DNA from: Lachnospiraceae bacterium
Lineage (GTDB): Bacteria; Bacillota; Clostridia; Lachnospirales; Lachnospiraceae
Direction: 5' to 3'
DNA: 8,117 nt
Assembly (NCBI GenBank): GCA_017412265.1
Contig: JAFPYK010000207.1
Span: 1 to 8,117 of the forward strand
Below, piece by piece: positions 1 through 6,495 of this stretch. The notes under the pieces were generated by a model. It ran no database searches and had not been told where the DNA came from. It saw only the letters and a program-made list of their open reading frames with translations. Each line of letters starts with the position of its first letter. The first letter of the stretch is position 1. Position numbers and translations under genes: made by a program.

Positions 1-1152
1 CTTAACAAACTCGCTCGTAGCTCTCTTCCCGTTGGATTTAAAGTAATACCAGTAGTAAATGTCCTCTGAATAATATGGCTTAATCTTAATCCAGGTCGAG
101 GAGCGCATCACCCCATCGTCGCCGAAGTAATAATATGCTCCGTTGACCTCCTCATGGCCGCTAGCCCTGTATTCGAAGATATAATACCATTTTCCGTCCA
201 CCTGAACCCACTCATTATATGCCCTTTTACCGCTGGATTTATAATAATACCAGTATGTATAGTCGCCTTCTGTATATGCATACCACCCGATATGCATGGA
301 TCCGTTATCGTTGAACCGATAACGGGCATCGCCAATATACTTTTCTAATCCATGGAGCATTCCTTCGTAAGCATCAAAATAATACCACTTTCCCCCGGTC
401 TGCACCCATCCATAAGCGCGCTCACCGCTGGATTTATAGAACACCCAGTTGTCGCCGTCCTTAAACCAGCCGGTGATCATGACGCCATTTTTATCAAAAC
501 GATACTGCTTGCCGCCGATCTCGTATTCGTCGTTATATGCGCGATAGTTGCGATCTGGCAGGAAGTAATACCACTTACCATCGATCTTATGCCACCCTGT
601 TGATATCTGTTTCCCGTCTTCCAGGAAGTAATACCAATGATCCTCGGCCCAGCTGAAATGCTGCCAGCCGGAGCAGATTTGACCGTTCTCATCAAACCAA
701 TAGCAATCATCACCAATCCAGCACATCCTTTGTGCGGCCATAATCCCGTTCTCGGTGAAATAATAACGTACGCCATCGATTTCAAGCCAGCAAGCCTCAG
801 CCCGCTTCCCGTCCTCAAAATAGTACTGTAGGAAGGGATCATTTTCGTACCACCCGGTGATCATTTCTCCGCCCCAGGGGCGTTCTTCCGTGCGCTGTTC
901 ATTAAATCGATAATAATACCCCTCGATCTCCCACTCACCACGGGCAGGCACTCCGCCGTTGAAGAAATAGTAAGTGTATCCATCCAAGTCGCGCCAGCCT
1001 TCTGCAGGGACCCCATCTTCGTAGTAGACCCAGTAATCATCAAAACGATTCACCCATCCGTCAAGTACCTCATCTGCCTTCGCATTGCCGGCGAAAGTAA
1101 ACAGAAGGGCAAAAATGAAGGTAAGGCAGAATAATAAGGCATGCTTCTTCAT
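1..1152 (-). CDS. Secreted cell-wall-binding repeat protein, N-terminal part (runs off left edge)
   Basis: Reading the minus strand from the ATG at 1152 gives 384 codons without a stop to the window edge, so the C-terminus is missing. Residues 1-26 look like a Sec signal peptide: basic KK, a hydrophobic core, and likely cleavage after NAKA26. The rest is tandem aromatic/glycine repeats of the GW...DGKWYYF type, as in the CW_binding_1 (choline-binding-like) family. Clear units include TGWHKIDGKWYYF (185-197), ITGWFKDGDNWVFY (226-239), YGWVQTGGKWYYF (247-259) and NEWVQVDGKWYY (313-324). Such repeats usually anchor exported proteins to teichoic acids or polysaccharide; an enzymatic or adhesive domain could lie in the missing part. 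GGAGG at 1165-1169 supports the start, with a rather long 12-base spacing. Four cysteines (121, 144, 150, 160) are unusual for this repeat type. The gene is visibly more AT-rich than its neighbours. The family is fairly sure; function and ligand are unknown. Confidence 0.9.
   Translation of the reverse strand, partial: MKKHALLFCLTFIFALLFTFAGNAKADEVLDGWVNRFDDYWVYYEDGVPAEGWRDLDGYTYYFFNGGVPARGEWEIEGYYYRFNEQRTEERPWGGEMITGWYENDPFLQYYFEDGKRAEACWLEIDGVRYYFTENGIMAAQRMCWIGDDCYWFDENGQICSGWQHFSWAEDHWYYFLEDGKQISTGWHKIDGKWYYFLPDRNYRAYNDEYEIGGKQYRFDKNGVMITGWFKDGDNWVFYKSSGERAYGWVQTGGKWYYFDAYEGMLHGLEKYIGDARYRFNDNGSMHIGWYAYTEGDYTYWYYYKSSGKRAYNEWVQVDGKWYYIFEYRASGHEEVNGAYYYFGDDGVMRSSTWIKIKPYYSEDIYYWYYFKSNGKRATSEFVK
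27..505 (-). repeat. Composite repeats of about 61-67 codons within the surface protein
   Basis: Three long units occur in the protein, starting near Y217 (YRFDKNG), Y278 (YRFNDNG) and Y341 (YYFGDDG). Each runs into a YKSSGxRAY or FKSNGKRA segment, and the first two then continue into WVQxxGKWYY. At DNA level the 15-mer accgctggatttata occurs exactly at 229-243 and 424-438, 195 bases (65 codons) apart. A diverged third copy lies near 30-40. This suggests duplication of a multi-motif block, not only of the single roughly 20-residue motif. Confidence 0.7.
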
Positions 1153-1168
1153 AAACAATCAAATCCTC

Positions 1169-1213
1169 CGTTCTCACAACAAGAAACATCTTGCGCTCAT
1201 CTATGTGAGAACG
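1169..1213. promoter_or_regulatory. 10-bp inverted repeat next to the surface-protein RBS
   Basis: cgttctcaca (1169-1178) and tgtgagaacg (1204-1213) are perfect reverse complements separated by 25 bases. On the minus-strand transcript the downstream arm ends on the first G of the GGAGG site. The upstream arm begins directly after a TATAAT box. It could be a repressor operator around the transcription start, or a hairpin affecting ribosome access. The role is inferred from position only. Confidence 0.45.
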
Positions 1214-1242
1214 ATTATATCTGATAAGCCAGAGAAAAAACA
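1214..1242 (-). promoter_or_regulatory. Candidate promoter of the surface-protein gene (good -10, weak -35)
   Basis: The minus strand has a consensus TATAAT at 1219-1214, about 60 bases before the ATG. No good -35 is present at 17 bases (tgttttt-like sequence), so an activator may be needed. A second, weaker candidate lies upstream: TTGACA at 1313-1308, then 18 bases and TCAGAT at 1289-1284. That TTGACA is flanked by a 12-bp palindrome (1316-1327) and overlaps one arm of a 9-bp inverted repeat (1264-1272 with 1302-1310). Confidence 0.35.
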
Positions 1243-1333
1243 TTAACAGGCTGCATAGATCACACAAAGAATTTGCCGTAAGCATCTGATTCGACGTGCA
1301 GATTCTTTGTCAAAGGATAGATCTATCTTCGAG

Positions 1334-1361
1334 AAAAAAGGAGGCTGCCTGAGCAGCCCCC
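1334..1361 (-). terminator. Rho-independent terminator of the isomerase gene
   Basis: Read on the minus strand, gggggctgc, a tcag loop and gcagcctcc form a 9-bp stem (one G-U pair), followed directly by six T (1339-1334). It starts 19 bases after the isomerase stop codon and separates this transcript from the surface-protein gene. Confidence 0.93.
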
Positions 1362-1380
1362 TTCCTGTTCTCCCCGATTC

Positions 1381-1866
1381 TTATTCCTCGCCGATCGAAT
1401 TCACAAACGCGATCCCGTCGGTCAGTCTCTTGATGCGGACCTCGTTCGGATGCGCGGGATCCTCATCGTCGAGCAGGCTGTGGTTGACGAACTCATTGAC
1501 CGTCTCGCACGCCATATGCGGGGTGAAGATCCACTGTCCCATGCACAGGACATTGGCGTCGTTGATGATGCGGGACATTCTCGCCGCGTAAGGTGACTCC
1601 ACCAGCGCCGCGCGCACGCCCTTATACTTGTTCACAACCATCGACACACCCATATCGGTGCCGCAGAAGACAAATCCCTTCTCGTACTCGCCGGACTGGA
1701 TCGCGCGGCCGACATACTCCGCAACGCCCGTGAAGCTGATGGTCGGCTGCTCATCGGCCGGCACCAGGTCCACAACCTCATATCCCAGACTCTCCAGATG
1801 CTTCTGAACCTCCGTCTTTAACGGAAGCGCCACGGCCTGAGCCGCGATACAAAACTTCTTCGCCAT
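1381..1866 (-). CDS. RpiB/LacA/LacB-family sugar-phosphate isomerase, divergent
   Basis: 161 residues, the usual length for the family that interconverts aldose and ketose sugar phosphates in the cytosol (ribose-5-phosphate in RpiB, galactose-6-phosphate in LacAB). The Rossmann-like core is recognisable: VFCGTDMGVSM (66-76) matches the CGTG.G.S phosphate/active-site loop with Cys68 kept, then NKYKGVRAAL (79-88) and SRIINDANVL (98-107). Compared from memory with E. coli RpiB, Asp9, His10 and His99 align with Gln10, Ala11 and Ile101, so the ring-opening residues are absent. The segment around 34-46, which normally holds a DYPD-like motif, is also different. It may use another substrate or mechanism, or have lost classical activity. 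AGGAGA lies 8 bases before the ATG. The gene follows smpB after a gap of about 100 bases that seems to hold its own promoter. The family is sure; the substrate is not. Confidence 0.88.
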   Translation of the reverse strand: MAKKFCIAAQAVALPLKTEVQKHLESLGYEVVDLVPADEQPTISFTGVAEYVGRAIQSGEYEKGFVFCGTDMGVSMVVNKYKGVRAALVESPYAARMSRIINDANVLCMGQWIFTPHMACETVNEFVNHSLLDDEDPAHPNEVRIKRLTDGIAFVNSIGEE

Positions 1867-1892
1867 AATCTGATTCTCCTGTATGATTCATA

Positions 1893-1910
1893 GCCTGTGC
1901 CCGCACAGGC
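1893..1910. other. 8-bp perfect hairpin in the isomerase leader
   Basis: gcctgtgc and gcacaggc are perfect complements around a cc centre, between the smpB stop and the isomerase start. No T-run follows on the minus strand, so it is a poor intrinsic terminator. It would sit in the 5' untranslated region of the transcript from the promoter at 1931-1959. Confidence 0.6.
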
Positions 1911-1930
1911 CTCCCTTGGTCTACAATCAC

Positions 1931-1959
1931 AGAATATCACCCGCCGGGCATATGGTCAA
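1931..1959 (-). promoter_or_regulatory. Candidate sigma-A promoter of the isomerase gene
   Basis: On the minus strand TTGACC (1959-1954), a 17-base spacer and TATTCT (1936-1931) are preceded by an extended -10 TGA. It begins just after the smpB stop codon, so the isomerase could be transcribed apart from rnr-smpB. Predicted start near 1924. Confidence 0.6.
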
Positions 1960-1963
1960 GCCT

Positions 1964-2431
1964 TCACAGGCGTCCGCCCGACTTCATCTCGCGGTCCATC
2001 TCCCGCTTCTGGTCCTTCTTCGCGATCGATTCACGCTTATCGTAGAGCTTCTTGCCCTTCGCCAGGCCGATCTCCACCTTCACGAGGCTCCCGCGCAGAT
2101 ACACTTTCAGCGGCACCAGCGTATAGCCCTGCTGGTCCACCCTCGAGGCAAGCTTGCGGATCTCCTGCCGGTGCATGAGGAGCCTGCGCTCCCGCAGCGG
2201 GTCCTTGTTGAAGATATTGCCCTTCTCATAAGGGCTGATATGCATGCCGTAGACCCAGACTTCCCCCTGGCGGATCCGGACAAATGCCTCCTTCACGCTG
2301 CATTTGCCCATCCGCACCGACTTGACCTCCGTGCCCACCAGCTCGATGCCGCACTCGTAGGTCTCCTCGATGAAATAGTCAAAATACGCCTTCTTGTTGT
2401 TCGCAACCAGCTTATAATTATCCTTCGACAT
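1964..2431 (-). CDS. smpB: SsrA-binding protein SmpB
   Basis: 155 residues, typical length. SmpB binds tmRNA and delivers it to ribosomes stalled on truncated messages, so that the peptide is tagged and the ribosome freed. The whole protein follows the family: NNKKAYFDYFI near the start (11-21), YECGIELVGTEVKSVR (25-40), ISPYEKGNIFNKDPLRERRLL (65-85), GYTLVPLKVYLRG (102-114), and the C-terminal LAKGKKLYDKRESIAKKD (123-140). This basic tail becomes helical in the mRNA channel during rescue. The ATG overlaps the 3' end of rnr by 14 bases, and GGAG inside rnr lies about 10 bases before it, which suggests translational coupling. No tmRNA gene is visible near it in this window. No signs of damage. 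Confidence 0.98.
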   Translation of the reverse strand: MSKDNYKLVANNKKAYFDYFIEETYECGIELVGTEVKSVRMGKCSVKEAFVRIRQGEVWVYGMHISPYEKGNIFNKDPLRERRLLMHRQEIRKLASRVDQQGYTLVPLKVYLRGSLVKVEIGLAKGKKLYDKRESIAKKDQKREMDREMKSGGRL

Positions 2432-4376
2432 TCCTTGATTTCTCCAATGCGAATGTAATCGTACGCTCGATTTTGTTGACGCTCAGGACCGATACCTCGA
2501 CCCTCTGTCCGATCGCGTAGACGATGCCTGTGCGCTCGCCCACCATCCGGCAGCCCTCCGCGTCACAGAGGAAATAGTCCCCCGACAGCAGCTCCACCGG
2601 GATCATGCCCTCCACCGTGTTGGGCAGCTCCACGAAGAGTCCCCGGTTCGACACTCCCGAGATCACTCCTGCGAAATGCTCTCCCAGCCGCTTCTGCATA
2701 TACTCCACCTGCTTGAGCTTGATCACCTCGCGCTCCGCCTCGTCCGCCCGGCGCTCCATCGCGGAGGCATGCACCGCGACCGCCGGAAGGATCTCCCGGT
2801 AATGCTCCTGGCGCTCCTCGCTGAGCCCGCCCCGCAGATTCTCCTTGATGATCCGGTGAATCTGCAGATCCGGATACCGGCGGATCGGTGAGGTAAAATG
2901 ACAGTAATACCGGGTCGAGAGCCCGAAATGCCCGAGATTCTCGGTCGTATATCTCGCCTTCTTGAGCGACCGCAGGATCATCCGGTTGAGCAGTCCCTCC
3001 TCCGGCTTGCCCTCCATCCGCTCCAGAAGCGCCTGCAGCTCCTTCGGGTGCACCTCGTCGCCGCCCACATGCAGCGTATAGCCGAAGCTTCCGAGGAACG
3101 AAGCCAGCTGCTTCATCTTCCCCATATCCGGCGTCTCATGGCTGCGGTAGACAAACGGAGCCTCCATCCAGTAATACTCCTCGGCCACCGTCTCGTTAGC
3201 CAGCAGCATGAAATCCTCGATCAGCAGATGTGCCTGCGTCCGGCGGTAGGCGTCGATGGACACTGGCTCGCCCTGCGAATTGAGCACGATCTCGCTCTCC
3301 GGGAAATCAAATCCGATGGCCCCTCTCTCGCCCCGGCGTGCCTCCAGCACGAGGGCCAGATCCTGCATCCGGAAGAACAGAGGCAGCAGCTCCTCATACT
3401 CCCGCTGCTCCGCCTCATCCCCGTCCAGAATCTTCTGCACCGAGGTGTAGGACATACGCCGGTCCACACGGATCAGGCTCTCGCAGATCCGGTGGCTGAC
3501 CACATTGCCCCTCGCGTCCACGTCCATCAGGCAGCTGAGCGCCAGCCGGTCCGTGCCCGCATTCAACGAGCAGATCCCGTTCGAGAGCGCCTGCGGCAGC
3601 ATCGGGATCACCTTGTTGATCAGATAGACGCTCGTGCCCCGCTCTCTCGCATCGAGGTCCAGCGCCGAGCCTTCCCTCACATAATGCGAGACATCCGCGA
3701 TGTGCACGCCCAGATGCCAGATCTCTCCATCCTTCTCCAGGGTAATGGCGTCGTCCAGGTCCTTCGCGTCCTCACCGTCGATCGTCACGCAGGCCAGCCC
3801 CCGCAGATCCTCCCGGCCGCGCGCGAGTTCCTCCTCCGCGCACGCCCGCGTCACCGTCTCCGGCATCTGCGCGGCTTCATGCATCACATCCTTCGGAAAT
3901 TCCTCCGGCAGCCCCATCGCACGGATCACCGTGACCAGGTCCGATCCCGGATCGTTGATATGTCCCAGGATCTCCGTCACCTTCCCGCGTGGTTTATGCC
4001 GGTCGTCCCCGTAATCCGTGATCTTCACCGACACCTTATGTCCGTCCTGCGCCCCGCCCCGGGCCGCTTTCTCGATGACCAGGTCCGGCAGCTTCCGGTT
4101 GTCGCAGACGACCACGCCGTGGACGCCCTTGCGCCGGTAGGTCCCGACGACCGTCTCCACCGCGCGCGAGAGCACCCGCTGCACATGCGCCTCGGTCCGG
4201 ACCCCGTACCCGCCGGGGATCACCAGAACCTCCACGCGGTCGCCGTCCATCGCGCTCCCGGTATAAGCCGCGGGCACGAAGATATCCGTCTCACGCCCAG
4301 GCACAGTCACAAAGCCGTAGCCCCGCGATGTGCCGCAGAACGTCCCGGAAACCACTGATTCCTTCTGTTGATTCAT
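2418..4376 (-). CDS. rnr: Ribonuclease R (3'-5' exoribonuclease)
   Basis: 652 residues from the ATG at 4376. RNase R is a processive hydrolytic 3'-5' exonuclease able to degrade structured RNA, including tmRNA-targeted nonstop messages, which fits its overlap with smpB. Domains: N-terminal cold-shock/OB folds (about 8-150; GYGFVTV at 19-25), RNB catalytic domain (about 190-515), and S1 RNA-binding domain (about 566-645). The catalytic acidic cluster is intact in TIDGEDAKDLDDAI (198-211; Asp200, 206, 208, 209). HFTSPIRRYPDL (493-504) is another RNB signature. It is shorter than the best-known relatives, lacking an N-terminal helix-turn-helix extension and a long basic tail. A TTG at 4457 would add 27 codons, but that codon lies inside the secG terminator hairpin and the extra residues look non-coding. 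The ATG has GGAG 4 bases upstream, with a second GGAG further up. No clear promoter of its own was seen. Confidence 0.96.
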   Translation of the reverse strand: MNQQKESVVSGTFCGTSRGYGFVTVPGRETDIFVPAAYTGSAMDGDRVEVLVIPGGYGVRTEAHVQRVLSRAVETVVGTYRRKGVHGVVVCDNRKLPDLVIEKAARGGAQDGHKVSVKITDYGDDRHKPRGKVTEILGHINDPGSDLVTVIRAMGLPEEFPKDVMHEAAQMPETVTRACAEEELARGREDLRGLACVTIDGEDAKDLDDAITLEKDGEIWHLGVHIADVSHYVREGSALDLDARERGTSVYLINKVIPMLPQALSNGICSLNAGTDRLALSCLMDVDARGNVVSHRICESLIRVDRRMSYTSVQKILDGDEAEQREYEELLPLFFRMQDLALVLEARRGERGAIGFDFPESEIVLNSQGEPVSIDAYRRTQAHLLIEDFMLLANETVAEEYYWMEAPFVYRSHETPDMGKMKQLASFLGSFGYTLHVGGDEVHPKELQALLERMEGKPEEGLLNRMILRSLKKARYTTENLGHFGLSTRYYCHFTSPIRRYPDLQIHRIIKENLRGGLSEERQEHYREILPAVAVHASAMERRADEAEREVIKLKQVEYMQKRLGEHFAGVISGVSNRGLFVELPNTVEGMIPVELLSGDYFLCDAEGCRMVGERTGIVYAIGQRVEVSVLSVNKIERTITFALEKSRNVEG

Positions 4377-4435
4377 CTGACTCCAATCTCTCCGCCAAGG
4401 CCCGGGCACCTGCCTCCGGCCGGCAAAGACCGTTG

Positions 4436-4471
4436 AAAAAAGGCGCTGTATATGCAAGCATCTACAACGCC
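4436..4471 (-). terminator. Intrinsic terminator or attenuator between secG and rnr
   Basis: On the minus strand ggcgttgta and tacagcgcc form a 9-bp stem (one G-U pair) with a 12-base loop, followed by six T (4441-4436). It starts about 30 bases after the secG stop. Because no good promoter is visible between it and rnr, it may be partial and let some transcripts reach rnr-smpB. Confidence 0.82.
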
Positions 4472-4499
4472 TCTGTGATTATCCTGAGATTCTTACTGT

Positions 4500-4745
4500 T
4501 TACCCGAATGCGACAGTCAGCACCACCGAAAGAACGATGAATACAGCCGCCAGAATCTTCGTCAGTTTCGAGATCGCTCCCTCTGCGGAACGGCTCTTAT
4601 TCTTCTCCCAATAGCTGGATCCGCTGCTGCCGTTGAGCGCACCAAGTCCGTCGGACTTGCCTTCCTGTAATAGAACAATCACAACCAGTGCCACGCAAAC
4701 TAATACGTAGAGCACGGTAACGATAACCTTTAACGCTGTTAACAT
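4500..4745 (-). CDS. secG: Preprotein translocase subunit SecG
   Basis: 81 residues, normal size. SecG is the small non-essential subunit of the SecYEG channel that assists SecA-driven export. It has two hydrophobic membrane segments (about 5-26 and 62-80) joined by a polar loop. The family signature is clear in VVIVLLQEGKSDGLG (21-35), followed by the Ser/Gly-rich GSSGSSYWEKNKSR stretch. GGAGG at 4754-4758 lies 8 bases before the ATG. It sits between gpmI and rnr, a common order in Clostridia. A promoter candidate precedes it and a strong hairpin-T terminator follows, so it can be transcribed as a single unit as well as by readthrough from gpmI. Confidence 0.96.
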   Translation of the reverse strand: MLTALKVIVTVLYVLVCVALVVIVLLQEGKSDGLGALNGSSGSSYWEKNKSRSAEGAISKLTKILAAVFIVLSVVLTVAFG

Positions 4746-4777
4746 CTGGATATCCTCCTTTTCAGCCTAACAGATGT

Positions 4778-4806
4778 ATACTATCACACCTCTGACCGCT
4801 TTGCAA
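4778..4806 (-). promoter_or_regulatory. Candidate secG promoter
   Basis: Minus strand TTGCAA (4806-4801), a 17-base spacer and TAGTAT (4783-4778) with an extended -10 TGA. A small perfect hairpin, ccgctt-ttg-aagcgg type at 4796-4810, overlaps the -35. No T-rich terminator was found between gpmI and secG, so readthrough from gpmI is also likely. Confidence 0.45.
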
Positions 4807-4852
4807 GCGGATTTTCACCGATATAATCACGGTCCGGTGCACATCCCCCGGT

Positions 4853-6394
4853 TCAGTCCTTCACCAGAAGAGACTTGCCGGTCATCTCCGCAGGCTGCGT
4901 AAGGCCCATCATCTCAATCAGGGTCGGCGCGATGTCCGCCAGGCACCCGCCCTCACGCAGATGATAGCCCTCCTTATAATTGACCAGGATAAAAGGCACA
5001 GGGTTGGTGGTATGAGCCGTCCACGGCTCACCGGTCTCATAATCAATCATCATCTCGGCATTGCCGTGGTCCGCGCAGATGAACATCTGTCCGCCCGCCT
5101 CGACGAGGGCGTCCACTGCCTTGCCCACACACTCATCAACGACCTCGATGGCCTTCACAGCCGCCGGGATCACGCCGGTATGTCCGACCATATCCGGGTT
5201 CGCGAAGTTGATGATGATCACGTCATAGAATCCGGACGCGATCGCCTCGCAGAGCGTATCGCACACCTTGTAGGCGCTCATCTCCGGCTGCAGGTCATAC
5301 GTCGCCACCTTCGGGGACTTGATCAGCCTGCGGTCCTCGCCCTCGTTCGGCTCCTCGATACCGCCGTTGAAGAAGAACGTCACGTGCGCATACTTCTCGG
5401 TCTCCGCGGTACGCAGCTGCTTTAAGCCGTTCGCGGCCAGGAACTGGCCGAACGTATTCGTAATCTCCTGCTTGCCGAAGGCGACGATCTTGTTCTCGAT
5501 CGTGTGATCATAATCCGTGAAGCAGACATAGCACAGATCCTGGATCTTCGTGCGCTCAAATCGGGTGAAATCATCGTCCACGAACGCGCGCGTGATCTCT
5601 CTGGCGCGGTCCGGACGGAAGTTATAGAAGATGATCGAGTCATGATCCTTCACCAGAGCCACCGGCTCGCCGTTCTTCACGACATTGAAAGGAACCACAA
5701 ACTCATCGGTCACATCCTTGTCATAAGAAGCCTGGATGCCTCCGGTCGCGCTCTCCGCCTTATCGCCCTCGCCCAGGGTCAGGCAGCGGTAAGCCTTCTC
5801 CACGCGGTCCCAGCGGTTATCGCGGTCCATCGCATAGAAACGTCCCGCCACGGAAGCCACCTCGCCGACGCCGATCTCCGCCATCTTCTCTTCCAGCTGA
5901 GCCACAAAATCTCTGCCGGAAGCCGGAGGCGTATCACGTCCGTCCAGGAAGCAATGCACATAGACCTTCTTCAGGCCCGCTCTCTTCGCGAGCTCCAGAA
6001 GCCCGTAGATGTGCGTGTTATGGCTGTGCACGCCGCCGTCCGAAACCAGGCCCCACATATGCAGCGCCGAGTCATTCTCCTTGCAGTGCTTCACAGCCTC
6101 CAGGAAGGCCGGATTCTCAAAGAAATCCCCGTCCTGAATAGACTTCGTGATTCTGGTAAGCTCCTGATAGACGATACGTCCGGCGCCCATGTTCAGGTGG
6201 CCGACCTCCGAGTTGCCCATCTGGCCGTCCGGCAGGCCGACTGCCAGTCCGCTGGCATTGCCGGGAACCCACGGATATTCTCTCTTCAGACGGTCCATCA
6301 CCGGCGTCTTCGCCATGGCAATCGCGTTGCCCTCGGTGCGGTCGTTGAGGCCGTAGCCGTCCAGGATCATCAGGACTGTGGTCTTTTTCTTCAT
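4853..6394 (-). CDS. gpmI: 2,3-bisphosphoglycerate-independent phosphoglycerate mutase
   Basis: 513 residues, matching the usual 510-515. This cytosolic enzyme interconverts 3- and 2-phosphoglycerate in lower glycolysis through a phosphoserine intermediate and two bound Mn2+ ions. The alkaline-phosphatase-like fold residues are all present: metal ligand Asp12 in MILDGYG (9-15), catalytic Ser62 in GNSEVGH (60-66), SDGGVHSH (118-125), the substrate-binding DGRDTPP (151-157), FRPDRAR (259-265), then Asp401 and His405 in DMVGHTG (401-407), Asp442-His443 in ADHGNAE (441-447), and His461 in AHTTNPVP (460-467). GGAGG at 6402-6406 lies 7 bases before the ATG. A near-consensus promoter lies about 65 bases upstream. 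In related genomes it often follows gapA, pgk and tpiA; here queT is divergent instead, so it seems to be separately promoted. Confidence 0.98.
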   Translation of the reverse strand: MKKKTTVLMILDGYGLNDRTEGNAIAMAKTPVMDRLKREYPWVPGNASGLAVGLPDGQMGNSEVGHLNMGAGRIVYQELTRITKSIQDGDFFENPAFLEAVKHCKENDSALHMWGLVSDGGVHSHNTHIYGLLELAKRAGLKKVYVHCFLDGRDTPPASGRDFVAQLEEKMAEIGVGEVASVAGRFYAMDRDNRWDRVEKAYRCLTLGEGDKAESATGGIQASYDKDVTDEFVVPFNVVKNGEPVALVKDHDSIIFYNFRPDRAREITRAFVDDDFTRFERTKIQDLCYVCFTDYDHTIENKIVAFGKQEITNTFGQFLAANGLKQLRTAETEKYAHVTFFFNGGIEEPNEGEDRRLIKSPKVATYDLQPEMSAYKVCDTLCEAIASGFYDVIIINFANPDMVGHTGVIPAAVKAIEVVDECVGKAVDALVEAGGQMFICADHGNAEMMIDYETGEPWTAHTTNPVPFILVNYKEGYHLREGGCLADIAPTLIEMMGLTQPAEMTGKSLLVKD

Positions 6395-6458
6395 CTCATT
6401 TCCTCCGTCGATCTATGTTCCGCGCAAAGCGGTAAAAATTCTTATTTCACAAATAAAT

Positions 6459-6487
6459 ATTGTACCGAACCTGAGGAGGAATTTCAA
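6459..6487 (-). promoter_or_regulatory. Strong candidate gpmI promoter
   Basis: Minus strand TTGAAA (6487-6482), a 17-base spacer and TACAAT (6464-6459). The expected start is near 6452, inside a short AT-rich dyad (ttattt at 6442-6447, aaataa at 6451-6456) that could be an operator. It is back to back with the queT promoter, the two -35 boxes being 8 bases apart. Confidence 0.65.
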
Positions 6488-6495
6488 CCGTATTC

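Noticed and set aside
108..1043. Several short open frames on both strands across the left region
   Set aside because: They are out-of-frame readings of the repeat-protein gene, whose in-frame translation shows a signal peptide and clear wall-binding repeats throughout.
1..1152. CRISPR-like array from the repeated taataccac/ggatttata words
   Set aside because: The repeats are in-frame protein-coding repeats with irregular spacing and divergent copies.
1867..1963. A tmRNA (ssrA) gene downstream of smpB
   Set aside because: The gap is under 100 bases and shows no tRNA-like ends, far too short for the roughly 350-base tmRNA.
2898..4358. 486-codon plus-strand open frame opposite rnr
   Set aside because: It is rich in Arg, His, Leu and Pro, as expected for the antisense of a GC-rich gene, has no recognisable motif, and lies wholly inside a clear RNase R gene.
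4377..4457. Upstream TTG start for rnr adding 27 residues
   Set aside because: The TTG lies in the secG terminator hairpin, has no RBS, and the extra residues do not resemble RNase R.
4796..4815. Plus-strand terminator-like hairpin followed by ATTTT
   Set aside because: No plus-strand gene ends there, and the stem overlaps the secG -35; it is better seen as a chance dyad in the promoter region.
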